A stretch of 64,000 bases of DNA from Burkholderiales bacterium PBB6 (GCA_002255925.1 NKIH01000006.1:62001-126000), one strand, 5' to 3'. Positions 38,984 to 48,640 are shown, counted from the stretch's first letter. Numbers and translations are program-made. Notes: a model not told the origin generated them from the letters alone.

Positions 38984-40795
38984 ATGCGAGTCAATCTGCC
39001 CGTCACACAGCGCGACTACCCCTTCCCGGCCGGCGAGACCCTGGTGTCCACCACCGATCTGCAGGGACGAATCCTCTACTGCAATGCCGCCTTCGTGGCC
39101 GTCAGTGGCTTCGAGAAAGCCGAATTGCTGGGGCAGCCGCACAACATGATCCGGCACCCGGACATGCCGGAAGATGCCTTCCGCGACATGTGGGCCACCA
39201 TCGCCCAGGGCCACCCGTGGTCGGGCATGGTGAAGAACCGCCGCAAGAACGGCGACCACTACTGGGTCCTGGCGAACGTCACGCCGCTGACCGACAGCCA
39301 CGGGCAAGTCACCGGCTACATGTCGGTGCGCACCGAGCCGGCGCAGGGCAGCATTGAGGCCGCCGAAGCGCTCTACCAGAAGCTGCGTGAGGAAGCACAG
39401 TCCGGCCGCCAGACCATCAAGCTGCACCGCGGCCAGGTGGTGTCCACCAGCGGCATGACCAACTTCATACGCACGCTGCGCCCGGGCCTGCGCGGCAAGA
39501 TGACGCTGACCGCAGCCGGCATCGGCGCGCTCGGCTTCCTCCTCGGCATGTTCGAGGCCGGTGGCCTGTCGCACATGGAGCTCTCGGAAATCTGGCTGGC
39601 CACGGGCGCGATCGGCGTCTGCGCCTTTGTGGGCGGCTGGTACCTGAAGAAGCTGGTGGCAGTGCCCGTGCTGCGGCTGGTGGACTTTGCCAACCAGATT
39701 GCCGGCGGCAACCTCACCCAGACCATCACGAATGACCGCGAGGACGAGATCGGCTACCTGACCACGGCGCTTTCGCAACTCAACGTGAACCTGATGTCCA
39801 TCGTGCGTGACGCCCGCAACGGCGTGCTGCAGATGCGTGAAGGCACCGGCATGATTGCCGAGGGCAACCAGAACCTGTCGGGCCGCACGGAATCTCAGGC
39901 CAGCAGCCTGGAAGAAACGGCGTCGTCGATGGAGCAGATCACCAGCACCATCCGTCAGAGCACCGACATGGCCGTGCAGGCCGCCAGCCGCGCCGACAGC
40001 GCGCGTGGCGTGACTGAACGCAGCGGCCAGGCGGTGAACGCCCTGTCCGCCACGATGCACAGCATCAGCGAGGCGTCGCGCAAGATCAGCGAAATCATCC
40101 AGGTGGTCGACAGCATCGCCTTCCAGACCAACATCCTGGCCCTGAACGCCGCCGTGGAAGCAGCGCGTGCCGGTGAGCAAGGCCGCGGCTTTGCGGTGGT
40201 GGCGGGCGAAGTGCGCGCACTGGCCCAACGCACCTCGGTGGCTGCACGGGAAATCCGGGGGCTGATCCAGGCCTCGGTCGAGCAGGTGGACGAAGGTGGC
40301 AAACAAACCGACGCCGCCAAGGACGCAATGAGCGAGGCGCAGCAGGCGGTTGATGACGTGCACAACTTCATCCAGCAGATCAGCCACGGCATGCGCGAGC
40401 AGATGCTGGGCGTGCAGCAGATCAACCAGGCCGTGGCCGACATGGATTCGCTGACGCAGCAGAACGCGGCGCTGGTCGAGGAAATTGCCGCCTCGGCGAC
40501 CCAACTGAACCAGCAGGCCGCCGATGTGGCTGCCTCGGTGGGCGTGTTCCAGATCAAGGGCGCCAAGCCGATCGAACAGGTCTCGGCGGTGGCCTTGCGC
40601 AAGGCCCAGAAGGCTGCCAACGCCTCTGACGGGTCAGCCGGGTCTGCAACGACATCCAAGCCTTCCGCCGGTGCAGGCGCGAAGAAGCCAGCAAGTGCAA
40701 GCTCAGCCCCGCGCGCACTGCCTGCGCCGGCGCCGGCCCGTCAGTCCAACAGCGCCGATCCCGTCAGCGCCGACGGCGACTGGGACACCTTCTGA
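38984..40795 (+). CDS. Methyl-accepting chemotaxis protein with N-terminal PAS domain (Aer-like)
   Basis: Chemoreceptor of 603 residues. The N-terminal PAS domain (about 15-120; [46 protein letters not shown]) resembles the FAD-binding PAS of aerotaxis receptors Aer. Two hydrophobic segments follow (about 170-225), with no periplasmic domain between, then HAMP and the signalling domain with the highly conserved tip [38 protein letters not shown] Ala/Ser/Pro-rich linker ends in DWDTF, which resembles the NWETF pentapeptide that tethers CheR and CheB. Sensing of oxygen or redox state is inferred. Confidence 0.93.
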   Translation: MRVNLPVTQRDYPFPAGETLVSTTDLQGRILYCNAAFVAVSGFEKAELLGQPHNMIRHPDMPEDAFRDMWATIAQGHPWSGMVKNRRKNGDHYWVLANVTPLTDSHGQVTGYMSVRTEPAQGSIEAAEALYQKLREEAQSGRQTIKLHRGQVVSTSGMTNFIRTLRPGLRGKMTLTAAGIGALGFLLGMFEAGGLSHMELSEIWLATGAIGVCAFVGGWYLKKLVAVPVLRLVDFANQIAGGNLTQTITNDREDEIGYLTTALSQLNVNLMSIVRDARNGVLQMREGTGMIAEGNQNLSGRTESQASSLEETASSMEQITSTIRQSTDMAVQAASRADSARGVTERSGQAVNALSATMHSISEASRKISEIIQVVDSIAFQTNILALNAAVEAARAGEQGRGFAVVAGEVRALAQRTSVAAREIRGLIQASVEQVDEGGKQTDAAKDAMSEAQQAVDDVHNFIQQISHGMREQMLGVQQINQAVADMDSLTQQNAALVEEIAASATQLNQQAADVAASVGVFQIKGAKPIEQVSAVALRKAQKAANASDGSAGSATTSKPSAGAGAKKPASASSAPRALPAPAPARQSNSADPVSADGDWDTF

Positions 40796-41698
40796 TCAGT
40801 TGAACTCGCCCTGGCGCAGCCACTTGGTGGCCACCCACTTTTCGCCTGCGATCACCGGTGCGCCGGCGTGCAGGGTCAGGGTGGCGGCGTCAGGCCGGTC
40901 ATAGCTGAAGAACACGGCATTGCCCTTGATGGGGCCCACCTCCAGCCCCACATCGGGGAAGGTGGTGCCGCCGCCCTTTTCGGGCGTGTTCAGGTACATC
41001 ACCAGCGTGCCCACACGCTGGCCACCCCGCGCCAGGATGGTCGACGCCCCTGGCTGCAGCGGGTCGAAATAATCGTGGTGGGCCTGGTACTCGGCGCCGG
41101 GCAAATAGCGCAGCACCTGCAGGCCTTCACCGTTTTCCACCGGCCAGTTCAGCAGGGTGGCAATGCGCCGCTCAATGCGGGTGCACAGCTCGAATTCACC
41201 GCGGCTGAAGAACATGCCGTCGCTGGTGCGGGCGTGGTTGACTTCGCTGCCACCGGTCTCGTTCACCACGGTTTCCGAGCGGGTCAGCCGTTTGGCGGCC
41301 AGCGCCACCAACTCGTCGCATTCCTCGTGCGAGAGAAAGCCGCCCAGCACCACCACGCGCGGCGCATCCATCTGCATCAGCACCTGCACCTGCCGGTCAC
41401 CGCCATTGAGGTGGCTCGGGTGCTCCGCCAGCAGCGGCACGGGCACGGCCGAGCCCTCACGCAACTCGGCCATCCGCGCCTTGTTGGCCAGATGTGCCGA
41501 CAAGGTGTCTTCCATCGCCCGGATGGCCACGTTTTCATGCCAGCCGGTGGCCAGCATCGCCGCCAGCACGTCGGCCGGCTGGCAACCCGACTCGGCCTGG
41601 GCAATGATCCAGTCACGCAACTCCGGGCTGGCCACCTGGATGCCGCGCGGGTCAGTCTGGGTGGAATGAATCTCGGAGGAGTAGCCGGCCTTGCTCAT
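40796..41698 (-). CDS. 2-oxoglutarate/Fe(II) dioxygenase, prolyl 4-hydroxylase-like
   Basis: Non-haem iron dioxygenase of the P4Hc family, 300 residues. The double-stranded beta-helix has the HxD motif in EYQAHHDYFDP, the distal His in LTLHAGAPV and the 2-oxoglutarate-binding Lys in EKWVATKW; the region HARTSDGMFFSRGE is also typical. About 110 residues precede the catalytic part and have no domain I recognise. It converges on the chemoreceptor gene with no gap. Substrate is unknown; protein prolines are possible. Confidence 0.88.
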   Translation of the reverse strand: MSKAGYSSEIHSTQTDPRGIQVASPELRDWIIAQAESGCQPADVLAAMLATGWHENVAIRAMEDTLSAHLANKARMAELREGSAVPVPLLAEHPSHLNGGDRQVQVLMQMDAPRVVVLGGFLSHEECDELVALAAKRLTRSETVVNETGGSEVNHARTSDGMFFSRGEFELCTRIERRIATLLNWPVENGEGLQVLRYLPGAEYQAHHDYFDPLQPGASTILARGGQRVGTLVMYLNTPEKGGGTTFPDVGLEVGPIKGNAVFFSYDRPDAATLTLHAGAPVIAGEKWVATKWLRQGEFN

Positions 41699-41732
41699 GG
41701 GTGGGTGGGGGCTTGCGTTGCTGAATGTGGTC

Positions 41733-42518
41733 TCAAGCTGCCAGCTGGCGGCGGAAGACCAGGCGGTCCGGCTCGCTCAGGGCCGGCTGGAAAGCATACC
41801 CTTCGCTGTCGAAGGCTTCCAGTGCCGCCACGCTCTGGGCGCGCTGGCGAATGATCCAGCGGGCCATCAGGCCGCGTGCGCGCTTGGCGTGGAAGCTGAT
41901 GATCTTCCACTGGCCGTTCTTGTGGTCCTCGAACACGCACTCGACGACGCGGGCCTTCAGGGACTTGCGCAGCGCCGCCTTGGCATATTCCTGCGAAGCC
42001 AGGTTCACGATGACCGGCGTGGCCGCGCGCGCCTGGCGCTGGTTCAGGTAGGCCGCCAGCGTGTCGCCCCAGTAGCCGTACAAGTCTTTGGTGGTGCCCA
42101 CCGGCAGGCGCGTGCCCATCTCCAGGCGGTAGGGCTGCAAGCGGTCCAGCGGGCGCAGCACGCCGTACAAGCCCGACAGGATCACCACATGATCCTGCGC
42201 GAAGGCCCAGTCCTCGTCGTCGAAGCTGCTGGCTTGCAGGCCCTCGTACACGTCGCCATTGAAGGCGAGTGCTGCCGGCCGGCTGTTGGCATCGGTGAAG
42301 CGGCGCGACCAGGCGCCATAACGCGCCACGTTCAGCTGCGCCAGCGGGTCAGACAGGTCCATCAGGCTGGACACCTGCGCCGGATTGAAATGCTTCAGCA
42401 CGTCGATGAGGCCGGCGGCCTGGTCCACCATCAGCGGCCGGGTGGCGCGGGCGGCCAGGGCCGGCGGCACCGGGGTTTCATAGTCCAGCGATTTGGCGGG
42501 AGACAGCAGCAGCAGCAT
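41733..42518 (-). CDS. yaaA: Peroxide stress protein YaaA
   Basis: DUF328/UPF0246 protein, 261 residues, which in E. coli lowers free iron during peroxide stress. MLLLLSPAKSLDYETP, LSGLYGVLRPLDRLQPYRLEMGTRL and IISFHAKRARGLMARWII are the family signatures. The ATG giving MLLLLSPAKSLD is chosen over a TTG four codons upstream. It lies behind the esterase gene on the same strand. Confidence 0.95.
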   Translation of the reverse strand: MLLLLSPAKSLDYETPVPPALAARATRPLMVDQAAGLIDVLKHFNPAQVSSLMDLSDPLAQLNVARYGAWSRRFTDANSRPAALAFNGDVYEGLQASSFDDEDWAFAQDHVVILSGLYGVLRPLDRLQPYRLEMGTRLPVGTTKDLYGYWGDTLAAYLNQRQARAATPVIVNLASQEYAKAALRKSLKARVVECVFEDHKNGQWKIISFHAKRARGLMARWIIRQRAQSVAALEAFDSEGYAFQPALSEPDRLVFRRQLAA

Positions 42519-42563
42519 CGGTGACGGCAAACAGGTTGGGCAGGAAATTCAGGAGCGTCGCAG

Positions 42564-42581
42564 CGGGGGCCACAGCCCCCG
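42564..42581 (-). repeat. GC-rich hairpin between the esterase gene and yaaA
   Basis: Stem of 7 bp, CGGGGGC/GCCCCCG, with loop CACA, in the 69 bases between the two genes. There is no T-run, so it may only slow transcription or protect an RNA end. Confidence 0.4.
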
Positions 42582-42587
42582 GGTGCA

Positions 42588-43319
42588 TCAATCTTCGCGG
42601 TCGTCGTCGACCCGGCCAGACGTCTGGACCTGAGCCTGGGCGTGCCCCATGGCCGCCATCCACGAGCGGTACGGGATGTGGTTGCGCAGGCGGAAGATGG
42701 CCTGGTTGAACAGCACGCCGTTGATCTCGTGGCCGGCACCTTCGGCGATGTCGATGGTGGCGTCGGCTTGCAAATCGGCCAGGCGCTGCATCGCGTCCTT
42801 GGCATGCTGCACGTCGATCACCGGGTCAGCACCGCCGTGGAAGAAGTGCAAGGTGGTCATCTTCGGTGCCACCAGCGGCAGCGTGGCGTAACGGCCAGCA
42901 AAGGCCAGCACGCGGCCGGCGATGCCGTCTTCAAACTGCGCCAAAGCCAGCGACATGATCGCGCCCTGCGAAAAGCCGATCAGCGCCGTGGCCTGCTGGC
43001 CCAGGCCCGTGGCCTGCTGCGCCGCATGCACCGTGTCAGCCAGGGGCTGCAGCGCGGGCGCCAGGCGCGCAGCCCGGTTCTCTTCGGTGATGCCGGCCAG
43101 CGAAAACCACTGACGACCCAGACCGCTCGGGTCGCCATCAAACGGCTCGAAGCCATCAAACGCCAGGATGGCCGCCTGCGGAAACTCGCGGCGCAGCATC
43201 TCGGCCAGCGGCACCATGTCGGCGGCATTGGCACCCACGCCGTGCAGCAGCAGCAGGAGTTGTTCGGGGCGGCCGCTCTCGGGCAGCCATTGCAGGGTCT
43301 TGACGGCAACTTGGTCCAT
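42588..43319 (-). CDS. Alpha/beta hydrolase, phospholipase/carboxylesterase family (YpfH-like)
   Basis: Serine esterase of 243 residues. LLLLLHGVGANAADMVPLAEML holds the oxyanion turn, GFSQGAIMSLAL the nucleophile, HGGADPVIDVQHAKD the acid and EGAGHEI the catalytic His. This matches the abhydrolase-2/YpfH group of small cytosolic carboxylesterases. The ATG giving MDQVAVKT is preferred. The substrate is unknown. Confidence 0.9.
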   Translation of the reverse strand: MDQVAVKTLQWLPESGRPEQLLLLLHGVGANAADMVPLAEMLRREFPQAAILAFDGFEPFDGDPSGLGRQWFSLAGITEENRAARLAPALQPLADTVHAAQQATGLGQQATALIGFSQGAIMSLALAQFEDGIAGRVLAFAGRYATLPLVAPKMTTLHFFHGGADPVIDVQHAKDAMQRLADLQADATIDIAEGAGHEINGVLFNQAIFRLRNHIPYRSWMAAMGHAQAQVQTSGRVDDDRED

Positions 43320-43414
43320 GGCTGAATTGTCGCCGCAGCCACGGGCTTGCGCTGGCACGGGGTGTTTGAGCTGATGGGCGGGGCCGTGGGGGCGGCAACG
43401 CCCTGGTGGCGGCG

Positions 43415-46400
43415 TCAGTGGAAATCGCGGCTGCGGGTGGTCAACCCGTGCAGCATGGCGCTGTGGTCAACCAGCTTGCGGGCGATCAGGTGGCGCACCG
43501 CGCCCTCTTGCTGCCAGATGCCGAACACCGTCAGCAGCCGCGCGCCCAGCAAGGGCTGGCGCTGCGCCTCGGCCACCTGGGGCCAGACGATGACGTTGAT
43601 CTGGCCGGTGTCGTCTTCGAGCGTCACGAAAACCACGCCGCGCGCGGTCTCGGGCCGCTGCCGGTGGGTGACCAGCCCGCTGGCCCGCGCCAGCTGCCCG
43701 GGGCGGCATTGCAGCAACTGCTGCGCCGTGAGCACCTTGAACGGCGCCAGCTGCGCGCGCAGCAAGGCCAGCGGGTGGTTGTCCAATGACAGGCCGGTGC
43801 GCCGGTAATCGGCCAGCAACGCCTGGCCTGCCGTGGGTGCCGGCAGCACCGGCACGTCGGGCTCCACGGTGCGGCTGGCGTGCAGCAGCGCCGTGGGGCG
43901 GGTATCGATGCCGGCCACGGCCCAGGCGGCTTGTCGCCGGTGACCCGCCAGCCCTTGCAGCGCATTGGCATCGGCCAGCAGCTTCAGGGCATGGGCATCC
44001 AGCGCTGCCCGCCGCGACAGGTCTTCCACGCTGGCAAACGGCGCTTCCAGGCGCGCCGCCACGATGCGCGCCGCCGCCTCTGCCCCCAGCCCGCCCAGCC
44101 GGTTCAGGCCCAGGCGCACGGCGTGGTGGGGCTCGCCTGCCACACCGTGCAAGGTGCTGCCGGCGTCGCTGTGCTGCACGTCCAGCGGCCACACCGTCAC
44201 ACCGTGGTTGCGCGCATCGCGCACCAGCTGGGCCGGGGCATAAAAGCCCATGGGCTGGCTGTCGAGCAAGGCCGCCAGAAAGGCGTCGGGGTGGTGACAT
44301 TTCAGCCAGGCGCTGACGTAGACCAGCAGCGCAAAGCTGGCCGCGTGACTTTCAGGAAAGCCGTATTCGCCAAAGCCCTCGATCTGCTTGAAGATAGCTT
44401 CGGCGTACTCCGGCTGGTAACCCTTGGCCACCATGCGCCCCACCAGCTTCTGGTGAAACGGCCCGAGGCCGCCCTTGCGCTTCCAGGCCGCCATCGCACG
44501 GCGCAACTGGTCGGCTTCGCCGGGTGTGAAGTCAGCTGCCAGGATGGCCAGTTGCATCACCTGCTCCTGGAAGATCGGCACGCCCAGCGTGCGCGCCAGC
44601 GCCTGCCGGGCCTCATCGCTCGGGTAGGTCACCGCCTCCTCACCGGTGCGGCGCTTCAGGTAGGGGTGCACCATGCCGCCCTGGATCGGTCCGGGCCGCA
44701 CGATGGCCACCTCGATCACAAGGTCATAAAAAGTGCGTGGCTGCAGGCGGGGCAGCATGCTCATCTGGGCCCGGCTCTCCACCTGGAAAACGCCCACCGA
44801 ATCGGCCTGGCACAGCATCTCGTAAACCGCGGCGTCTTCGCCAGGCACGTCCTGCATGCGCAGGCTGCCGGGCAGGCCCTGCTTCACGCCCACCCAGGCG
44901 AGCGCGCGGCGGATGGCGCTCAGCATGCCCAGCGCCAGCACGTCGACCTTGATCAGGCCCAGCACGTCGAGGTCGTCCTTGTCCCACTGGATGACGGTGC
45001 GGTCGGCCATGGCGGCGTTCTCGACCGGCACCAGGCGGGCGATGTCATCCCGGGCGATCACGAAGCCGCCCGGATGCTGGCTGAGGTGGCGAGGAAACCC
45101 GCGCAGCTGCATCGTCAGGTCCATCCAGAGCTGGCACAGCGGAGCCTCGGGGTCGAAGCCGTTTTCGCTCAGCCGGTCGGGGTCGATGCGCTTGCCGTCG
45201 AACCAGTGCTGGCTGCGCGACACGGCGTCGATGCGGTCCAGGTCAAACCCCAGCGCACGACCCACATCACGCAGAGCCGAACGGGCGCGGTAGCTGATGA
45301 CCACACCCGTCAGCGCCGCGCGCTGGCGCCCGTATTTGCGGTAGATGTACTGGATGACCTCTTCGCGCCGCTGGTGCTCGAAGTCGATGTCGATGTCGGG
45401 CGGCTCGTTGCGCTCGGCGCTGATGAAGCGCTCGAACAGCACGTTCATGCGGGACGGGTCCACCTCGGTGACGTGCAGGCAGTAGCACACCGCCGAATTG
45501 GCCGCGCTGCCACGCCCCTGGCACAAGATGCCCTGGCCGCGGGCCCAGTGCACCAGATCGGCCACGGTGAGGAAGTACGGCTCGTAGCCCAGCTGGGCGA
45601 TGAGACCCAGCTCATGCTCGATCTGCGCCTGCACGTTGGCCGGCACGCCCGCCGGAAAGCGCTGCGCCGCGCCCTGCTCGGTCAACGCGCGCAGCCAGCT
45701 GGTGGGCGTGTGCTGCTCGGGCACCACTTCGCGCGGGTACTCATAACGCAGCTCGTTCAGCGAAAACGCACATTGCCCGGCCACCGCCACCGTGGCCTCC
45801 AGCCAGGCGGGCGGGTACACATCGAGCAGGCGCTGGCGCGAGCGCAGGTGCGCCTCGGCGTTGGACTCCAGCGCCAGGCCGCATTCGGCCACCGGCAGGT
45901 TCAGACGCGTGGCCGTGAGCACGTCTTGCAAGGGCTTGCGCGCCCGGCTGTGCATCAGCACATCACCGGCCGCCACGATGCGCAGGCCGGTGGCCTGTGC
46001 GGTGTGCTCAACTGCCGTGAGCAACTCGTCATCAAACCGCCGGTGCCGCACGGACGCCACCAGCGCCACGCGCTCTGGCCCGAACCAGGTCTTGAGCCAC
46101 ATGGCGTGGGCAAACAGGGTTTCGAAGTGGACCGGCGTGTCCAGCGAATCGTCGGGCACCAGCAGCGCGATGCAATCAGGCAAGCCGGCCAGGTGCGGCA
46201 TGTGCGGCACCCGCCCCTCCAGGTCAGACGGGTGCGCCAGATAACTGCCCTTGCCGGCGCGCCGGCGCGCCACCGTGATCCACTGCGCCAGGTTGCCATA
46301 CCCCCGCCGCGACATGGCCAGCAGCACCAGCCGGGCATGCGGCAGCACGGTGCCCTGCGGGCCCTGGGCAGGCAGCGTGAGGCGCATCTCGGCCCCGACG

Positions 46401-46591
46401 ATGAGGTGCAGGCCCAGCTCCTTCGCCCGGCCATGGGCCCGCACCACGCCCGACAACGAGGCCTCGTCCGTCAGGGCCAAGGCGGTGTAGCCCAACTCAT
46501 GGGCGCGCTGCACCAATTCTTCAGGGTGCGAAGCGCCCGTCAGAAAGCTGAAATTGCTGCGGCAGTGCAGCTCGGCGTAGGCGGGAAGCAT
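43415..46591 (-). CDS. dnaE2: Error-prone DNA polymerase DnaE2 (ImuC)
   Basis: C-family DNA polymerase of the DnaE2 group, which works with ImuB in SOS mutagenesis. The N-terminal PHP domain begins AYAELHCRSNFSFLTGASHPEELV; the polymerase core includes RGSAANSAVCYCL and the metal-binding PDIDIDFEHQRREEVIQYIYRKYG; the OB domain near the C-terminus reads ARASGLVTHRQRPETARGVVFVTLEDDTG. Length is 1058 residues, typical of DnaE2 and shorter than replicative DnaE. A consensus LexA box lies 122 bases upstream of the start. The usual imuA-imuB neighbours are not next to it in this window. Confidence 0.94.
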   Translation of the reverse strand: MLPAYAELHCRSNFSFLTGASHPEELVQRAHELGYTALALTDEASLSGVVRAHGRAKELGLHLIVGAEMRLTLPAQGPQGTVLPHARLVLLAMSRRGYGNLAQWITVARRRAGKGSYLAHPSDLEGRVPHMPHLAGLPDCIALLVPDDSLDTPVHFETLFAHAMWLKTWFGPERVALVASVRHRRFDDELLTAVEHTAQATGLRIVAAGDVLMHSRARKPLQDVLTATRLNLPVAECGLALESNAEAHLRSRQRLLDVYPPAWLEATVAVAGQCAFSLNELRYEYPREVVPEQHTPTSWLRALTEQGAAQRFPAGVPANVQAQIEHELGLIAQLGYEPYFLTVADLVHWARGQGILCQGRGSAANSAVCYCLHVTEVDPSRMNVLFERFISAERNEPPDIDIDFEHQRREEVIQYIYRKYGRQRAALTGVVISYRARSALRDVGRALGFDLDRIDAVSRSQHWFDGKRIDPDRLSENGFDPEAPLCQLWMDLTMQLRGFPRHLSQHPGGFVIARDDIARLVPVENAAMADRTVIQWDKDDLDVLGLIKVDVLALGMLSAIRRALAWVGVKQGLPGSLRMQDVPGEDAAVYEMLCQADSVGVFQVESRAQMSMLPRLQPRTFYDLVIEVAIVRPGPIQGGMVHPYLKRRTGEEAVTYPSDEARQALARTLGVPIFQEQVMQLAILAADFTPGEADQLRRAMAAWKRKGGLGPFHQKLVGRMVAKGYQPEYAEAIFKQIEGFGEYGFPESHAASFALLVYVSAWLKCHHPDAFLAALLDSQPMGFYAPAQLVRDARNHGVTVWPLDVQHSDAGSTLHGVAGEPHHAVRLGLNRLGGLGAEAAARIVAARLEAPFASVEDLSRRAALDAHALKLLADANALQGLAGHRRQAAWAVAGIDTRPTALLHASRTVEPDVPVLPAPTAGQALLADYRRTGLSLDNHPLALLRAQLAPFKVLTAQQLLQCRPGQLARASGLVTHRQRPETARGVVFVTLEDDTGQINVIVWPQVAEAQRQPLLGARLLTVFGIWQQEGAVRHLIARKLVDHSAMLHGLTTRSRDFH

Positions 46592-46646
46592 GAGGGACAA
46601 CGAGGAACAAGGCGGAGGGTGCCCGGGCAAGGGCCAGATCGGGGGT

Positions 46647-46670
46647 GCGGTTGGGAGCGCGGTTGGGAGC
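46647..46670 (-). repeat. Two tandem 12-bp repeats in the dnaE2 leader
   Basis: The unit GCGGTTGGGAGC occurs twice in tandem. The second copy can also pair with CAACCG at 46672-46677 (CGGTTG at 46660-46665) to form a 6-bp hairpin. It lies between the LexA box and the dnaE2 start. Confidence 0.6.
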
Positions 46671-46712
46671 GCAACCGGGCACCATCGGATCTGACGGGCC
46701 AGGCAAGCAAAA

Positions 46713-46732
46713 TACTGTTTATATGTACAGTA
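46713..46732 (-). promoter_or_regulatory. LexA (SOS) box of dnaE2
   Basis: TACTGTTTATATGTACAGTA is a CTG-N10-CAG palindrome with AT-rich centre, nearly identical to the best E. coli LexA sites. It lies 122 bases before the dnaE2 ATG and points to DNA-damage control of that gene. It is 246 bases from the acetyltransferase gene on the other side, so that gene could also be affected. Confidence 0.9.
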
Positions 46733-46978
46733 TGCGGATGCTCGGGGGGCAGCGTCAAGCGCGGGGCGAAAGCCCGTTGAGCGGCGTTAGCATGCCAAGG
46801 CTGTGCAAGCCCGGGCCGATGCTGGAAGGCTGGTTTGCGCCGGGTAAACACGTCAGCCAACGCCATCCATGCGCATTCACATCACCGGGGCATCTAGAGG
46901 TGCCGCCACCACGCTGGGTGCGTCAGGCGCTGGCCAATCCAGTCGTCCGCAGCACGGCCTGACCGCACACCAAAGCTC

Positions 46979-47503
46979 ATGAAACGCCTTCCCGCTGATT
47001 TTCAAATTCGCCGATTGACGGCCACTGACGCGGAAGCCTTTTCGGTGCTTCGGCGCAAGGTGACTCAAGCGAACCCAGTGCCGATGGGCTTGGCGCTCGA
47101 TGAAGAGTTGGCACGACCAATCCAGGGGTTCAGAGACCAGCTGTCGTATCCCGATCCAAATGCAGCGTTCGGCGCATTCATCGGTGGCGAGCTCATCGGA
47201 AGTGCAGCAGTGGCGTGGCCTAGCAAGTTTCCGTCTTCGCGTCACAAGACAACGCTGTGGGGCGTCTTCGTTGCGCCTGAATGCCGCGGCATGGGCGTCG
47301 GCCGAAAGGTGGTTGCACAGGCGGTGGACCATGCCTTTGAGAACGGCGTGCGCCGAATCAATCTGCAGGTCTATGTGCCCAACGCAGAAGCCATCGCGCT
47401 CTACCAGTCGATCGGCTTCACGGAGTACGGACGTGAACCAGAGGCCATCTGCCTCGACGACACGTTCTACGACGGCGTTCATATGAGCCTGCTTCGCCAA
47501 TGA
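46979..47503 (+). CDS. GNAT family N-acetyltransferase
   Basis: Acetyltransferase of 174 residues. GVFVAPECRGMGVGRKVVAQAVDHAFENGVRRINLQVYVPNAEAIALYQSIGFTEYGRE is a complete GNAT acetyl-CoA-binding core. The substrate is unknown. Over 240 bases counted by hand (47041-47280) GC is about 60%, lower than most neighbours, a possible sign of transfer. It is the first of three small acetyltransferase genes in a row. Confidence 0.88.
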   Translation: MKRLPADFQIRRLTATDAEAFSVLRRKVTQANPVPMGLALDEELARPIQGFRDQLSYPDPNAAFGAFIGGELIGSAAVAWPSKFPSSRHKTTLWGVFVAPECRGMGVGRKVVAQAVDHAFENGVRRINLQVYVPNAEAIALYQSIGFTEYGREPEAICLDDTFYDGVHMSLLRQ

Positions 47504-47633
47504 GGCCGAAAATCCAGCATGGTCCCCGGCAAGTTCCAGCTCGAACATGGTCAAGTGAGCATGACGGCGTTGCTGCCGTTGCCCACGCCCTGTGTTGCAC
47601 ACCGGGAAGCTCTTGCACCCGACACCCAGCGTC

Positions 47634-48173
47634 ATGACATCGTTTTCCATCCGCCACGCCGAGAAGTTCCCCGAGCCAGGTTTCTCTGAGTTGAACCGTG
47701 CCGTGTTCGTCGACATGCAGCAACCCTCGATGGCGTGGGCGTCCACGCTGGCCGCTGAGACCGCCGCGGCCGCACCCGCGCCGCAGCAGGTGCATAGCCC
47801 GATGTACCGGCTCGGCGCCTATGTTCAGGACGAACTGGTCGGCTGGACCTGCGGCTGGATGGAGCGCGGCAATATCTTCTACGTGGCCAACAGCGGCGTC
47901 GTTGCATCGCACCGCCGCCAGGGCATCTACACCGCGTTGATGTCCGCGATTCGGGAGCACGCCAAGTCGATGGGCGCGGTCGCGGTGCGGTCTCGCCACT
48001 CGGTGATGAACAACCCCGTCATCATCGCCAAGCTGCGGGCGGGCTTTCACATCTCAGGCCTGTCGCATTCCGCCGAGATGGGCACGCTGGTGGAGATGAC
48101 CCTGCACTTCTTCCCCGAACGGGAAGCCCTGTTCCGAGAACGCGCCCTGCCGTATGTCGTGCCTGTGGCTTGA
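47634..48173 (+). CDS. GNAT family N-acetyltransferase-like protein
   Basis: Protein of 179 residues. FYVANSGVVASHRRQGIYTALMSAIREHAKSMGAVAVRSRHSVMNNPVIIAKLRAGFHISGL has the GNAT motif A pattern (RRQGIYTAL). The last 35 residues (EMTLHFFPEREALFRERALPYV) occur in a subgroup of such proteins. The ATG giving MTSFSIRHAEKF is chosen; an upstream start adds 14 residues. The substrate is unknown. It lies 130 bases after the previous acetyltransferase gene. Confidence 0.75.
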   Translation: MTSFSIRHAEKFPEPGFSELNRAVFVDMQQPSMAWASTLAAETAAAAPAPQQVHSPMYRLGAYVQDELVGWTCGWMERGNIFYVANSGVVASHRRQGIYTALMSAIREHAKSMGAVAVRSRHSVMNNPVIIAKLRAGFHISGLSHSAEMGTLVEMTLHFFPEREALFRERALPYVVPVA

Positions 48174-48200
48174 GTGCTTCGCCGACACCACACCAACGCC

Positions 48201-48593
48201 ATGATCGTCCGAGACCTCGTCCCATCCGAATTGCCATCGGTGCACCAGCTCTTGTGTGCCAACGGTTGGGCACACCGGGTCGGCTCGATTTCAGACTTTG
48301 AGTTGCTCATTGCCGCCAGCCAGCGCACGGCTGTCGCCACTTCGGCGTCTGGCGAGATCATCGGCTTCGCCCGTGGCATTACCGACGGGATTTCCAACGG
48401 CTACCTGTCCATGGTGGTCGTGGCGGCGGCCCATCGCAGGCAGGGTGTTGGCCAGGCCCTCGTTCGCCATGTCATGGGCGCCAACACCAACAGCACCTGG
48501 GTGTTGCGCGCGGGGCGGGAAGGCGCAGATGCCTTCTTCAGCTCGCTGGGCTTTTCGGTCTCGGCGGTGGCGATGGAGCGCTCGCGTGGGTGA
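48201..48593 (+). CDS. GNAT family N-acetyltransferase
   Basis: Small acetyltransferase of 130 residues. ATSASGEIIGFARGITDGISNGYLSMVVVAAAHRRQGVGQALVRHVMG contains the acetyl-CoA loop RRQGVGQAL. The substrate is unknown. It starts 27 bases after the preceding acetyltransferase gene; an in-frame start 9 codons upstream almost abuts it. Confidence 0.85.
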   Translation: MIVRDLVPSELPSVHQLLCANGWAHRVGSISDFELLIAASQRTAVATSASGEIIGFARGITDGISNGYLSMVVVAAAHRRQGVGQALVRHVMGANTNSTWVLRAGREGADAFFSSLGFSVSAVAMERSRG

Positions 48594-48640
48594 TGTGACG
48601 TGCAGATCCCCAAGAAGGCTCGTGTGAGCGCTGAGCCAGA

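Larger units (their letters stand above)
46592..46978. other. Intergenic region upstream of dnaE2
   Basis: About 387 bases between divergent genes. It holds the LexA box and, nearer to dnaE2, two tandem copies of a 12-mer. Frames that cross this region on either strand have no family similarity and an odd composition, so I call no gene. Confidence 0.55.

Noticed and set aside
46645-46962. Small plus-strand gene in the dnaE2 upstream region
   Set aside because: The frame crosses the LexA box, has an odd composition and no family similarity, and no convincing ribosome binding site.
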